Counted from the stretch's first letter, positions 10,310-21,462 are shown. The stretch: 64,000 nt of DNA from Sceloporus undulatus (GCF_019175285.1 NC_056530.1:8890926-8954925); one strand, 5' to 3'. Numbers and translations are program-made. The notes: generated by a model from the letters alone, not told the origin.

Positions 10310-10870
10310 TATTTGGAATTTAAATTGATACTCAACAACAATGACAACGAGATAAATAGCAGACAGAGAAAAGGAGAGGAAAATAGTACAACTACCAGGT
10401 CCAAGGCAAGAAACAACAAGAAGACCGTCTTTGGAACTAAAATCAACAGACTCAAACCTTAAAATCTTGAAAGCAATCCAAAGAATTGAAACTAGTATTT
10501 GCCAGGAAATTAAAGACTTACGGAACGAATTGCGTCAAGACTTAAAACAAGATACTGAGAAGCTGAAAGAGGTGATGAAAGGAATATCAGAAGATGTTAA
10601 GGATGTGAAGAAGAGGATTGGAGCCTTGGAAGACAGAACAACAGAAATAGAAGGGGAAAAAAACCCCAACCAGAAACCTTATACTAGAACAGAATGAAGA
10701 GAAAGAAGCCAGCAGGTTGAGAGAAATTGCGGATAGGAAGAAATGCATTAAAATGCGAGGATTGAAAGAACAATTTAATGAGGATCTCTATGGCTCTGGC
10801 AAATTTAATAAATATCTGGAATATCTTGATTTGGATAGAGATAAAATCTTCAGGATAAACTCTGCAGTGG
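10310..10870 (+). mobile_element. L1 LINE ORF1 fragment
   Basis: The frame at 10431-10697 is rich in Glu, Lys and Leu with heptad spacing (LRNELRQDLKQDTEKLKEVM), as in the coiled coil of L1 ORF1. A second frame at 10717 shows KCIKMRGLKEQFNED, like the start of the ORF1 RNA-binding domain, and breaks off near 10860. The two lie in different frames, so this is a dead, truncated copy. Confidence 0.65.
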
Positions 10871-10965
10871 CTCGAAACAAAAATCTCTCTTCACCTTCAA
10901 TCTCTTTTCTATGTTTCTTCCAAAAATCACGTGCTTTTTCTATTGTGTTCAATTTATATCTTTTC

Positions 10966-11062
10966 ATAGTTTTTTGTGGGTTTTTCAGGCTATGTGGCCA
11001 TGTTCTAGCAGAGTTTCTTTCTGATGTTTCGCCAGCATCTGTGGCTGGCATCTTTGAATCTT
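10966..11062. repeat. Short interspersed repeat (GTTCTAGCAGAGTTTC type)
   Basis: The segment with GGCTATGTGGCCATGTTCTA and CGCCAGCATCTGTGGCTGGC is one I recognise as common in squamate genomes, without a certain family name. It follows the L1 ORF1 fragment directly. Confidence 0.5.
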
Positions 11063-11575
11063 GAGAATAAAGAACTGTTCCATGAATATTTTATGACACA
11101 TTTTTGAAGAATTAACTTATTTCAATTAATTGGTTGATCATGGTGTTTTCTCTGCTTAATTAATTAACTAATCTTAACTAACATCATTTTTATTGTATAC
11201 ATTGTGTATGCAATTTCTGCTGTTGATCAGTTGAGTGTTAATGATGACTAGAATGTCCAAGAAGATGTGTCCAAGACTTCTGCTTTGTGTGAGGGGTATT
11301 TGTATTGCAATGTACGAGTTTCATTTAGGTGTGTGGCTTGCTCTTGCATCTTATTACAAGGGAAACACTTGGTTCTGCTGTTGCATGCTACAAGGAGAAA
11401 ATACTACTATGCATTCTGGATTGTCCCTAGAACAGAGAAGGGTAACGTGGATCCCTGAGTTGGTTTTTGTGGACCTTTCCTCACTTTGTTGGTGCAGTCA
11501 CTGACAAACTGACAGAGGCTCTGCAGCCTTTTTTTTTTCTGGAAGGGGAAGCACTGCCTTGCAATCGATCAATCA
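11063..11575. other. No recognised feature (end of piece B)
   Basis: AT-rich stretch to the gap. The last CTPS1 exon would be expected somewhere beyond 9126 on this strand, but I see no matching exon here. Confidence 0.5.
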
Positions 11576-11675
11576 NNNNNNNNNNNNNNNNNNNNNNNNN
11601 NNNNNNNNNNNNNNNNNNNNNNNNNNNNNNNNNNNNNNNNNNNNNNNNNNNNNNNNNNNNNNNNNNNNNNNNNNN
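11576..11675. other. Assembly gap, 100 N
   Basis: Run of 100 N between pieces B and C. Confidence 1.
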
Positions 11676-11956
11676 ATGTCCCTGACATATAAGGCCATTC
11701 CTCCTCCTTTCCTGTTTGGCCTGTTTTTCTTGAAAAGGTTATACCCCTCTATTTCCACATTCCAATCATGAGACTCATTCCACCAGGTTTCAGTGATGCC
11801 TTTTATATCATATTTGCTTTGTTGTACTAGGAGTTCGAGTTCATCTTGCTTATTTCCCATGCTCTGTGCATTAGTGTAGAGATATCTAAGACCATGGGTC
11901 CCCTTTACTTGCTGCCTGTGCAAGTTTTCTTGCCTCCCACTGTTGAGTCCTTGCAC
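11676..11956 (-). mobile_element. CR1 LINE ORF2 fragment, endonuclease N-terminus
   Basis: The minus strand reads GLRYLYTNAQSMGNKQDELE, GITETWWNESHDWN and GGGMALYVRD. The TNAQSMGNK and TETWW motifs belong to the apurinic-type endonuclease of CR1. It runs into the gap and would continue in the next piece of a correct assembly. Confidence 0.88.
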
Positions 11957-11985
11957 TATTTGTTTTGTTTCCTCTATGTCACTTT

Positions 11986-12223
11986 GGCCTGTTACAGACA
12001 GCCAAAATAAAGCTGCTTCGAGTCACAGTGGAGGTACTGTATGGTGTTTCAATGATGCATGCGTCCTAAGAGTCCAGAAGTCGCACCAAAGCCACACTTC
12101 AGCCCTAAGGACAGGAGCGTGGCTTTGGTGTGGCTTCTGGACTGTTAGGATGCATGCATCATTGAAACACCATATCTCCACTGTGACTCGAAGCAGCTTT
12201 ATTTTGGCTGTCTGTAACAGGCC
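11986..12223. mobile_element. Fold-back MITE, copy 3
   Basis: Perfectly matching ends GGCCTGTTACAGACAGCC and its reverse complement, flanked on both sides by TTT, which fits a 3-bp target duplication. The arms pair through GCTTCGAGTCACAGTGGAGG and GATGCATGCGTCCTAAGAG to a centre near 12105. This is the best-preserved copy of the family in the window. Confidence 0.88.
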
Positions 12224-12528
12224 TTTGAATATTTTCTCCAGCCATTTTGCCTTCCTTAATATTGTCTCCCTCCCCCACGAAACTCAGTTTAAAGCCTTCC
12301 TGATCAAGTTCTTGAAACTGTTGGCAAAAACATTTCTTCAATTTAAAACTCAGTCTCATATAGTGTGATTTTTCAGAATTCTACTATTGTCTAACACCCA
12401 GGTGGCACTTATTTTCTCTCCCAAAGGTGGAATGAAGGGTCACCAGCAAATTAAATCTAAAAGACATCTAACAAGATCTTTCCCCCAATAATTATACCAC
12501 TATTCCTACTACCGACCCAAGGGCTCAC

Positions 12529-12625
12529 CTTCCAGCTCAACTATTTCCATTCGCTCTCCTTCAACATCCTGGCCAACAAACTTCATACCTTTTTCTTCAA
12601 ATGCATTTTTTAATTCTGGATTTAC
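12529..12625 (-). CDS. CTPS1: CTPS1 exon, residues 484-516
   Basis: This 97-nt exon encodes [20 protein letters not shown] and [12 protein letters not shown] plus one base. It matches human CTPS1 closely after the first residues (human reads [20 protein letters not shown]). Acceptor cctag and donor gtgagc are intact. Phase 0 at the start fits the end of the exon at 12778, and the final G is completed by the exon at 8982 to give Glu516. Confidence 0.95.
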
Positions 12626-12700
12626 CTAGGAAACAAAAGTGGTATTGTATGACTTCTCGGCAAACTCAGTGGAAAAACTGAACAAGCTCACTACATCGTA

Positions 12701-12772
12701 TTTGCTTGGTGTGTGCCTTCAAATCATTTTTGACTTATGTTGATTCTAAATCAAACCTATCACAGGGTTTGC
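12701..12772 (+). mobile_element. SINE-like repeat fragment
   Basis: Fragment of the family at 5904: GGTGTGTGCCTTCAAATCAT and AACCTATCACAGGGTTTG. It lies in the short intron between two CTPS1 exons and stops a few bases from the donor of the exon at 12778. Confidence 0.55.
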
Positions 12773-12777
12773 CATAC

Positions 12778-12833
12778 CTCAAATCGGTGGCGGTGCCTCT
12801 CTTCTATATGGTCACTATCTCCGTACAGTTTTC
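12778..12833 (-). CDS. CTPS1: CTPS1 exon, residues 465-483
   Basis: This 56-nt exon encodes KLYGDSDHIEERHRHRFE after two bases that complete Arg465. The ERHRHRFE motif is highly conserved in CTP synthases. Acceptor caatag and donor gtatgg flank it. It is only 152 bp upstream of the exon at 12529-12625. Confidence 0.95.
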
Positions 12834-13483
12834 CTATTGAGAAGAAAGCATAAGGTTTGCTTACTGGAAATTGGTTCCCATATTAATATCAGAACCTCCC
12901 TCATTCCCTTTCTCTCAAAGGGCAGAAGGGATTAAAGTGCTCAAGTGGTCTATTTCTTTTAAGGCAAATTCTAATACTTGTTATGTACCACTGAAGAAGT
13001 AGGAGGAGCCTTATAAGCCAACATTTTACAAAGTACTGTAAGAACAATCAAGCTCTCAGATTTTATAAAATGTGAAACATCAGAAAGCAAGCTTTTTATC
13101 ATAGTCTTGTGAGTAAGACTGGCATTTTATGGTGGAATATTTCACAGTTTATAAATGTATTGGCACACTGAATGGATTTTTGTTCAGGGGTGCTGCAAAT
13201 ATTGGCATGCATTGATTGCAGACAGATTTATTCAGCAATCTCCACTACACAGGGGCCCTCTTCAACGGTTACTTCCCGGTAAGTCAGTGACAGTATGTCT
13301 TTGGATATAGAAGTTCTATTAACAGTCACAGTCAGTCTAATCCCTGACCAGTCTAATCCCTGAGACAACTGGGGAATAAGAAGACCAAAGTCAATTTCAG
13401 AGAAGTTCATAGGGACTCCATTCCAGCAGTATGTGGAGCAAAGGCAACAATGGGAGAAACAAAAATGTCAGGATACCTTAGAG

Positions 13484-13664
13484 CAGCGGTTCCCAACCTG
13501 TGGGTCGCAACCCCTTTGAGGGTCCAACAAACCTTTCACAGAGGTCACCTAAGACCATTGGAAAACACCTATTTCTGATGGCCTTAGGAACTGAGACATG
13601 GCAATTGTATGATGGGGGGGTCACTACAACATGAGGTTAAAGGGTTGCAGCATTAGGACCACTG
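13484..13664 (+). mobile_element. SPIN-like hAT element (non-autonomous)
   Basis: The element begins CAGCGGTTCCCAACCTGTGG, continues GTCGCAACCCC and CCTAAGACCATTGGAAAACA, and ends GGACCACTG. Both flanks carry an identical 8-base CCTTAGAG, a textbook hAT target duplication. The sequence resembles SPIN, a hAT family known from lizards, frogs, bats, opossum and others and attributed to horizontal transfer. No transposase is present. A second copy is at 46296-46484. Confidence 0.82.
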
Positions 13665-13937
13665 CCTTAGAGGGACAGAATACCATGTCGGAGAGGAGGT
13701 AGCTTTCTTTTTTTCACTCCTGGCCTATTAAATCAATCAAAGCTAGTGGCCATGAATCATATGTCACAGAACTGAATTCATAGTGTGAAGTAATGCTTTC
13801 TTTGCCTGCTCCACATCTACTACCAATTACATTAGATAACCTCATATGAGAATGCAGAAAAAGGATTCCATGCCGGGAAATAGGAGGTGGAGGCTGAATT
13901 TGATAAGCACTTGAGTCCTTTCTGAGCTAGGTTATTC

Positions 13938-14980
13938 ATTTCAAGAGAGTTGGAAGAGATCACAAGAGTCATCCAGTCTAACCCCCTGCCATGCAGGAAT
14001 ACACAATCAAAGGATCCCTAACAATGTACTTCCAGCCTCTGTTTAAAAACCTCCAAAGGAGACTTCACCACACTCCGAGGGAAGGTGTTCTGCTCTCTTA
14101 CTGTTAGGAGGTTCTTCCTAATGTTGAGCTGGAATCTCTTTTCTTCTACTTTGAACCCACTGCTATTGATCCTAGTCTCTAGAACAGCAGAAAACAAGCT
14201 TGCTTCATCCTCGGTATGATGCCCCTTCAAATACTTAAACAGGACTATCATATCTTCTCTTCAAGCTGAACATACACAGCTTCCTAAGTCTTTCCTCATA
14301 AGGCATGGTTTCCAGACCCTTCACCATTTTGGTCACCCTTCTCTGGACACACTCCAGTTTCTCAACATCCTTTCTGAATTGTAGTGCCCAGAAATGGACA
14401 CAGTATTCCAGATGAGGCTTGACCAAAGCAGAACAGAGTGGCACTATTAGTTCCCTTGGTCTAGACACTATACTTCTATTGATGCAGCCTAGAATTAAAT
14501 TGGCCTTTTTAGCTGCCGCATCACACTCTTGACTCATGTTCAACTTGTGGTCTAGTAGGACTCCAAGATCCCTTTCACATGTATTCTTGTTAAGCCAGGT
14601 CATCCCCATCCTATATCTATGCATTTCAGTTTTTCTGCCTATGTGCAGCACCTTACATTTGTCCCTGTTGACATTCATTTTGTTAGTTTTGGCCCTGCTT
14701 TCTAATAAATTCAGGTCATTTTGAGTTTTGATCCTCTCCTCTAGGAGTATTAGCTACTCCTCCTAATTTGAAGTCATCTGCAAATCTGATAAGTATACTG
14801 TCTATTCCTTCATCCAAGTTACTGATAAAGATGTTGAAAAGCACTGGACCCAGGACAGAACCCTGTGGCACCCCACTGGTCACTTCTCTCCAAGATGAAG
14901 AGAAGCCATTGCTGAGCATTCTTTGAATTCAGCTGGTCACCCAATTACAAATCCACCTAACAATGGCATTGTCTACCAAC
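13938..14980 (-). mobile_element. CR1 LINE, reverse transcriptase to 3' end
   Basis: Read on the minus strand from about 14980, it shows [20 protein letters not shown] and FADDFKLGG, the reverse transcriptase core with a FADD box, then KCKVLHIGRK, NKNTCERDLGVLLDHKLNMS and KPHLEYCVHFW, and finally the untranslated 3' segment ending near 13938. Frames change along it, so it is dead. It lies in the intron after the CTPS1 exon at 15040-15136. Confidence 0.92.
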
Positions 14981-15039
14981 ACAAACAAAATCAACTACTG
15001 AAAGGAAGGAGGAAGAAACAGAACTACAAAAATCCATAC

Positions 15040-15136
15040 TCATAACTGAGTTTTTGGTTTGGAAGACTGTTCTCCGCTTGCCAAGCCTCATAGTTCCACC
15101 CATTTGACCAGGATTATGTTCTGGCATGTCTATTAC
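15040..15136 (-). CDS. CTPS1: CTPS1 exon, residues 433-465
   Basis: This 97-nt exon encodes [20 protein letters not shown] and [12 protein letters not shown] plus one base. [17 protein letters not shown] is a nearly invariant stretch of the CTP synthase glutaminase domain. Acceptor cctcag and donor gtatgg are intact. It starts in phase 0 after the exon at 19331 and its last base begins Arg465, completed at 12833. Confidence 0.96.
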
Positions 15137-15579
15137 CTGAGGAAGACAAAGAATACACTGTGGTTGCAAAGGAATGAAGAGGGAAAAACAGTGCTACACC
15201 TCTATGCAGGAACAAGTTGAGACATTTGACATGAACAACCCAGCAAAGCACCTATAAACACCAATCATAATTGCTCTGAAGTGGAAAAAATATATTTCAG
15301 TACATTTGTATCAGGAGATTAAAGATCAATCATACTATCTTAATAAGATTTTATAAACGACAAGTTTCAGATGATGAGGGAAGAGCAGTAGCACCAGCTA
15401 ACATAACAACTGAAAGGGCCAGCTACAGATCATCATACAATCTGCACCTATATGCATTGTATTTTACAAGGGTAGGCATAATTCTGCATCATGTGCAGAT
15501 GTCTAAGAATACAAATCTTGTTCCCTTCCATATTTGTGGGCTGGAGTGAAGACAGGTTTCATATTCAGCAATTATTTGT

Positions 15580-15915
15580 GATGGCTTAGTGGTTAAAACA
15601 CTGATTCTGCCAATTGCAAGGATGGCTGGTCGGCAGTTTGAGACCTAAGCACCACATGACAGAGTGTCCTCCCATTAATAGTCCCAGCTTCTTCCAATCT
15701 AGCAGTTTGAAAGCATGTAAAAGTGCAAATAGATAAATAGGCACCACTTCAGTGGGAAGGTAACAGCATTCCATGCAGTCATGCTGGCCAATGACCACAG
15801 AGTCATCTTTGGCAACGCTGGCTCCCTCAGCTTAGTAACAGATGGGCACTGCCCCCTTCAGTCAGACACAACTAGACAAACTTGTCAAAAGTGAAACTTT
15901 TACCTTTAGAGATAA
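15580..15915 (+). mobile_element. Sauria SINE, plus orientation
   Basis: A tRNA-like head (GATGGCTTAGTGGTTAAAAC, resembling an A box) is followed by GGTCGGCAGTTTGAGACCTA, resembling a B box, and the body with AGGCACCACTTCAGTGGGAA and CCATGCAGTCATGCTGG. The 3' end is CTTTTACCTTT. It is nearly full length and lies in a CTPS1 intron. Confidence 0.85.
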
Positions 15916-16071
15916 TAATAATTATACTGATGATGCTTCTTTATTCTTTAACATACTCAACTTGTTGGTCTATTGCATGAAAAAGAACCTCCAGAAGTTT
16001 ATGCCCACACCAGATTCCATTTTCATTACAATTCATCTCAAAACAATAATGAATATTAAGCAAATGAACAC

Positions 16072-19000
16072 AGGCTTACCTTGTGAGATGTTTGTTTTCA
16101 GTATTGGAGGGGAGGAATCCTGAATCGGGTTAGTTTCCTCTCTTGCTCAAACAGGCAGGGACTAGAGACTTGCAGCTGACGGCATCGGAGGGAACGCCCC
16201 TGATGTCTCCAGTTTTTGATATAGCTGAAGCCAGCAACTCTAAAATCTAGCTAACATAACAGTCAAAACCAAACTAAATAATGGTTAAATAAGAGATAAC
16301 TCCACCCTCTCCACAACCGAAGCATCACCTCAGTTCTGGGAGGATAGGATTTCTCTGCCTCCATTGCTGAAAACAAAAATGTCACAAGGTAAGCCAATGT
16401 TCATTTTTCCAGCGATGGAGGGGAGCAATCCTCAGTCGGGATATGCCAAAGCTATCTTAACTGTGGGAGGCAGAACTGATACTAGCAACTAGACAATTGT
16501 TTGAAGGACTCACCTACAAACGACACTTCCGCAGATTGGAATACATTGAGATGGTAATAGCAGACAAATGTGGAAGGGGAGGCCCATGTGGCAGCCTTAC
16601 AGATATATAGCAACAGGGCACTGGTGGAAAGAGCGGCCGACATGGCATGGGCAGTGATACCCCGTGGTACTGATGAGTTGTTTGAATCGCAGCACTTGGA
16701 TATGCAGTCTCATATCCATCTAGACAGTGTGGAAGAGGAGACTTTTTTGCCCTTAGAAGAAGAACCAAAGGGGATAAACAGGTGGTCGGAGCTGCAAAAG
16801 CGGTGTGCGCGCTTGATGTAAATCCGAAGAGCCCTATGCACATCTAGCACGTGCCAGGATTTCTCGAACTCCTTTTTAGGGTTGGGACAGAAAGACGGCA
16901 GGACAATCTCCTGAGACCTGTGAGATTTTGAGTTTACCTTGGGAATAAAGGTTGGGTCTAGACGTGGTACCTTTAGAATCGCCTCTAAAGGAACAGAGCT
17001 CCGTTCTGACTGACAAGGCTCCTAGCTCCGACACTCTTCTGGAGACAGCTACAAGAAATAAGACCTTCCAAGTGAGGACCTTAATATCTGTCTGTTGAAG
17101 TGGTTCCAATGGAGCCTTAGTGAGGGCTGCCAATACTAGGTGAAGATCCCAACTTGGATAACGGTGAACTGCAGGGGGGCCAAGCAGCGCGGCTGCCCTC
17201 AAGATCTTTTTGACATACGGGTGAGATGAGATTTGATTTGACAGCTTAACAGGTAGAGCTGACATGATTACTGATAACTAGTTTGTTTATACCCTGTCGG
17301 AGCCTAGTATCACCTTTGGGCACTAACTGGATGAGATCTTTTGCCCATCCGTATGCAGCCCTGGAGAGAATAGAGATAGATAAGGAGGCCCTGATGGCTG
17401 TGGAAGAAGCCTCGAAACTCCTTTTCAGAGCTGAGTCTGCTCTCTTGTCTTCTGGGACTTTTAATGTGTCATCGCCATCTCTTGCATAAATGGCCAAGGA
17501 AACAAAGTGCCAAGACTGGGGCATCAACCAAGGGAACCTGGAACTTAGACATCACCAAGTTTGGTAAGGTGTAGAATTGTTTTACTGCTGCTGGGTTTGG
17601 TCTGACAATTGCTGGTTTGGACCACTCTTCCCTTATCGCTCTCATAAAGTCAGCAGGGAACGACCCTCTGTACACAGAGAATGAGGCTGGAGGAAGGAAT
17701 TGCCTTTACCTTAGGACAGATCAGTATCCACTGCCTGAGTGGGTTTGGGTGCGTCAGACAACTCTAGGGCCTTAATGGCTTTTTTAAGGAGGCAGCAAAT
17801 AATCTGGCAGAGGAAGGGGGAAGAGGAGTGTCAGCCTCCTCTTCCTTGGAAAGTTCATCTTCTCCCTCCTCAGAAACAGACTGTGACTGTCCATAAGCTC
17901 CTCTGAGTAATGCGTGAAAAGTAAAATCTTAGCTTTCTTGTAATTTGAATGGTGGCCACTGGATGTTGCCCTTCTCTTATGGGAAGCCTTGGGATGAACT
18001 GACGAACAGATTTGCCATATAAGGGGCCTAGGTTTGCCCCTCTCATTATCAGGTATGGCTTCTGAAGATGACCTGGCTGGCACCGAAGAAGAGGAGGAAA
18101 TGTGCGCAGTGGGGAGAGTCCTCTCGCCCATGATAGTTCTCGGGGGGGGGGGCGGGTGTTAATGGAGGAGCGAGGCTGAGTCACGAGGAACACGCCGTAG
18201 CGGCTGGGTTGTGGCAGGAAGAGGCACCAGTCTGGCCCGCAATAATGGCAGGTGCTCTGAATGGCGATTAAGAGAGGCCGATATCTCCAGTGGGAGATTG
18301 AAGGGTGAGGCGCTGGGGGAGTCGAAGCAAGGCTACTTATGTGTCCGACTGTGAGAATTGAGAACCTCAGGCTAATGATCCACAACCAACTTAATGTAAA
18401 ACAAGAAAGTTTATTGTAAGAGGCACAGCAGAAGTAACCACAAGCACGTCTTGTGCAGAATCTGAAGGCACAAGGAAAAGTTCCCACTTAAAACCCCACC
18501 CAGGACCCATCAACATGGCAACCAGCCACCTTACGTTGAAGAACCATTACCTTCGTATCCCACATCCCAACCCCTTAGCAGGGCCCCATCCACAAGCCAA
18601 ACCTCACCCTTAATATTCAACCTTATTTTCCCAACCCCCAACATTATACAATATTTCAACACACAGAACTATCTAGATCAATATATATATTAAACATATA
18701 ACAGTGATCATATATGAGCTGAACACATGAAGTGAATATTAAATAACTGGATATGTCTAATATTCTACTTGATCTTACTTGATTCTGACACCAACAGACT
18801 CCACTGAATATGCCACCTCTTCTTGATCCCGGGAAGGGAGAAAGTGGAGTGGCGCATCTGGGCTCAGAGACAAGGGTTCCCCCTCCTCCGGCCGCGCCGC
18901 TATGGGGGTCCCCGCTTTAGATGCTGTCTGGGCTCACCACAGGATGCCCTCAAACTGTGAGGATTCCCCAGACATGCCAGGGCTCTCCTCCGCCTCATCC

Positions 19001-19268
19001 ATTTCGTACCTTCTGACTTCCCTATCTAGTTCTGCACTCAGGGAAAAGAGGGAGGGAAGGAAGAGGAGAGGTAATTTTTTCAAGAAGAATTGGAGAAAGG
19101 AAGGAGAAAAAGGAACGACCAATCTGGAACGAGGCAGGAACGAGGCTGGAGACACAGGGAGCGTTCCCTCCGATGCCGTCACCTGCAAGTCCCTAGTCCC
19201 TGCCTATTGCAGCGAGAGAGGGAACTAACTCGACTGAGGATTCCTCCCCTCCATCACTGAAAAAATCT
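16072..19268 (-). mobile_element. DIRS-type retrotransposon fossil with tyrosine recombinase
   Basis: The ends are inverted copies of each other over about 100 bases (left around 16105-16210, right around 19145-19260, sharing GGAGGGGAGGAATCCT and GACGGCATCGGAGGGAACG), as DIRS elements have in place of direct LTRs. A second short match near 16345-16440 fits the internal complementary region of this family. On the minus strand, gag-like sequence lies at about 17250-18130 and a tyrosine recombinase segment at 16876-17265. It is a broken fossil with several breaks, no complete polymerase region was recognised, and a solo LTR has inserted into it. It sits in the CTPS1 intron between the exons at 15040 and 19331. 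Confidence 0.75.
18350..18790 (-). mobile_element. Solo LTR inserted in the DIRS element
   Basis: A 441-bp block starting TGTGAGAATTGAGAACC and ending GATTCTGACA, with TG...CA termini. Flanks CCGAC and CCAAC fit an aged 5-bp target duplication. An AATAAA signal lies on the minus strand near 18410, which gives the orientation. No internal retroviral region remains. The family is not determined. Confidence 0.65.
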
Positions 19269-19330
19269 TGAATGCCCTTTGTGTGCATGGAGTAAGATCA
19301 CAATAGGCTCAAAAGTCACAACACACTTAC

Positions 19331-19374
19331 CACAGGATGAGTAGTTTTGGGCTCAAATTCTGTAGAATTGGCAT
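19331..19374 (-). CDS. CTPS1: CTPS1 exon, residues 418-432
   Basis: This 44-nt exon encodes ANSTEFEPKTTHPV after two bases that complete Asp418. The human sequence at this place is ANSTEFDPTTSHPV. Acceptor ccacag and donor gtaagt are intact. It continues exactly from the exon at 522-584 (phase 1) and precedes the exon at 15040-15136 (phase 0). It is too short for an open-frame search and was found by phase and homology. Confidence 0.93.
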
Positions 19375-20220
19375 CTGTGGATTGCAAGACTATGATTAGA
19401 CCTGCATTGTAACACATTGCTGGTCTCAGCATTCAGTGCACTAACAAACTCTTACATCACCTATTCTTACTACATAAACACATCTTGCAAAGGCAACTAC
19501 ATAATGATACAGGTATACTACATGCCCCATACTCTTTTCCCAAGCTTATGAGAAGTACGTAACAACAATATATGGCAGGATTTTGAGATTCTGCCAATGA
19601 GACAACTTTCCATAGTTGCATATAGTACTGTGAGACTCAATATGGTTATTCCTAATAGAGCATGAACAATACAACCAGAAATCATAAGCAGACCAACATG
19701 TATTTTATATTATTAGTATTCTTTACTCGATTGCATAAGTTTTGTCTTTGCAAGTTTTAACACACTGAACAGATCTAGAGTCGAGTGATGAGTAGTAAAA
19801 GAGATAAACTATGACCTGTAACTTCTAGTTCAAATTTGCCTCAGACATGAGTCCACTAAGTGAATTTTAGGCAAGCCATTGTCCAGTTTATCTTCACACA
19901 ATGTGACTCACACCCCGTTGTAAGGATTTACTGGGATAATTGTTTTCAGGAGATGAGTCTTCAGCATGCTGCCAATAGTTATTAGGAACTGTCTTGCTTA
20001 CAACAGGTTAGGCTGTATAAAACACTGATGAATGGGACACATACCCATAGATGGATTACTAGGGTTGTTGCTCAAATTCCGGTGGTGGTTAAAGGGAGAT
20101 TGAAAAAGGGAGGACAGGCTTTGACTGGGAGTTTTAAAAGTCATTCTCATGAAAAGGATGATACAGGTTGAAAGAAGGGACAACCATGAGAAATAGGAAA
20201 AGGGGACATTTGCGCTCTAG
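19375..20220. other. CTPS1 intron, no recognised feature
   Basis: AT-rich intron sequence without a conserved exon or an identifiable repeat. Confidence 0.5.
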
Positions 20221-20790
20221 AATAATAGAATCATAGAATCTAGAGTTGGAAAGAGACCACAGGGCCATCCAGTCCAACCCCCTGCCATGCAGGAACCAAA
20301 TCAAAGCATCCTGACAGATGGCATCCAGCCTCTGTTTAAAGACCTCCAAGGAAGGAGACCCACTACATCCAAGGGGAGGGTGTCTACTGTCAACAGCCCT
20401 TAACTGTCAGGAAGTCCCCTAATGTTAGGTGGAATCTCTTTTCCTGAGCTTGCACCATTGTTCGGCGGTCCTGGTCTCTGGAGCAGCAGAAAACAAACTT
20501 GCTCCCTCCTCAAATGAAAATCCTTTCAAATATTTAAAAGGCTACATATCACTTCTTAACCTTCTCTTCTCCAGGCTAAACACCCCAGCTCCCAAGTCGT
20601 TCCTCATAGAGCATGGTTTCCAGACCCTTCACCATTTTGGTCGCCCTCCTTTGGACACGCATCCGTTTCTCAATGTCCTTTTTGAATTGTGTGCCCAGAA
20701 CTGGACACAATATCCAGGTGAAAAGGGCAACTAGACCAAAGCAGAAGACAGTGGCAATATTACTTCTCTTGATCTAGACACTACACTTTA
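20221..20790 (-). mobile_element. CR1 LINE 3' end
   Basis: Begins with the reversed terminal motif AGAATCATAGAATC and reads through GGGCCATCCAGTCCAACCCC to the end of the coding region near 20790. Many small indels compared with the copy at 13938 suggest age, poor consensus, or both. Confidence 0.82.
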
Positions 20791-21030
20791 TTGATGCAAG
20801 AAAAAAACCTAAAAAAAAATGGCTCACGCAGCAGACAAAGGATCTGAGAAAGAGCGGCAAGACACTGAGCCTATATAGAGGTGGCTGAGCTACAGTACTA
20901 CCAAAGAAAGTCCTTCCTAAACGAAAGTCCAGTAGGAATCCGAAATTGATGCAGGCAGGCGCAGAATAACCCATTTGTATGCTTCGAAGAGAACCTACGA
21001 AGAAAGAACAAAACCTGCTTAATCCTGAAT

Positions 21031-21437
21031 TACTGTATGCATTAGTTACTAGAGTTTAATGGCTAGCTTTTCAGTTACTTAAAACATACACCTGCTGGAC
21101 AACATCTTTGGTTTTGAAATAAAGTTTTCTGGGATCACTACTGAAACTTGAACTTGTCGAAACTAAAGTAACACGGTACATAAGAATGTGGACTGTAAAG
21201 CACTTTAATAGAATCCACAGATGTCACGATACTGTGTTTTTATGGTATTATTATGTAACCGGATGTGGGTTTTGAGCCAGCGAGAGTGAAAGTACTGGAA
21301 ATACTCGGTACTGCCTTTTTATTTGAAGTGTTGTGACCACCCGCAGGTCCCCAAAACACAAACAAATCTGCTCAACAAGCCTGAAGAACATCTTGAAATA
21401 TGGTATGAACCATTTCTTTTTAAACATTCACATAAGA
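21031..21437. repeat. Unmerged contig overlap, copy 2 of 2
   Basis: Direct repeat of 1-367, ending at the 25-N gap. It has many single-base insertions relative to the first copy. See the entry at 1-367. Confidence 0.85.
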
Positions 21438-21462
21438 NNNNNNNNNNNNNNNNNNNNNNNNN
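21438..21462. other. Assembly gap, 25 N
   Basis: Run of 25 N between pieces C and D. Confidence 1.
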
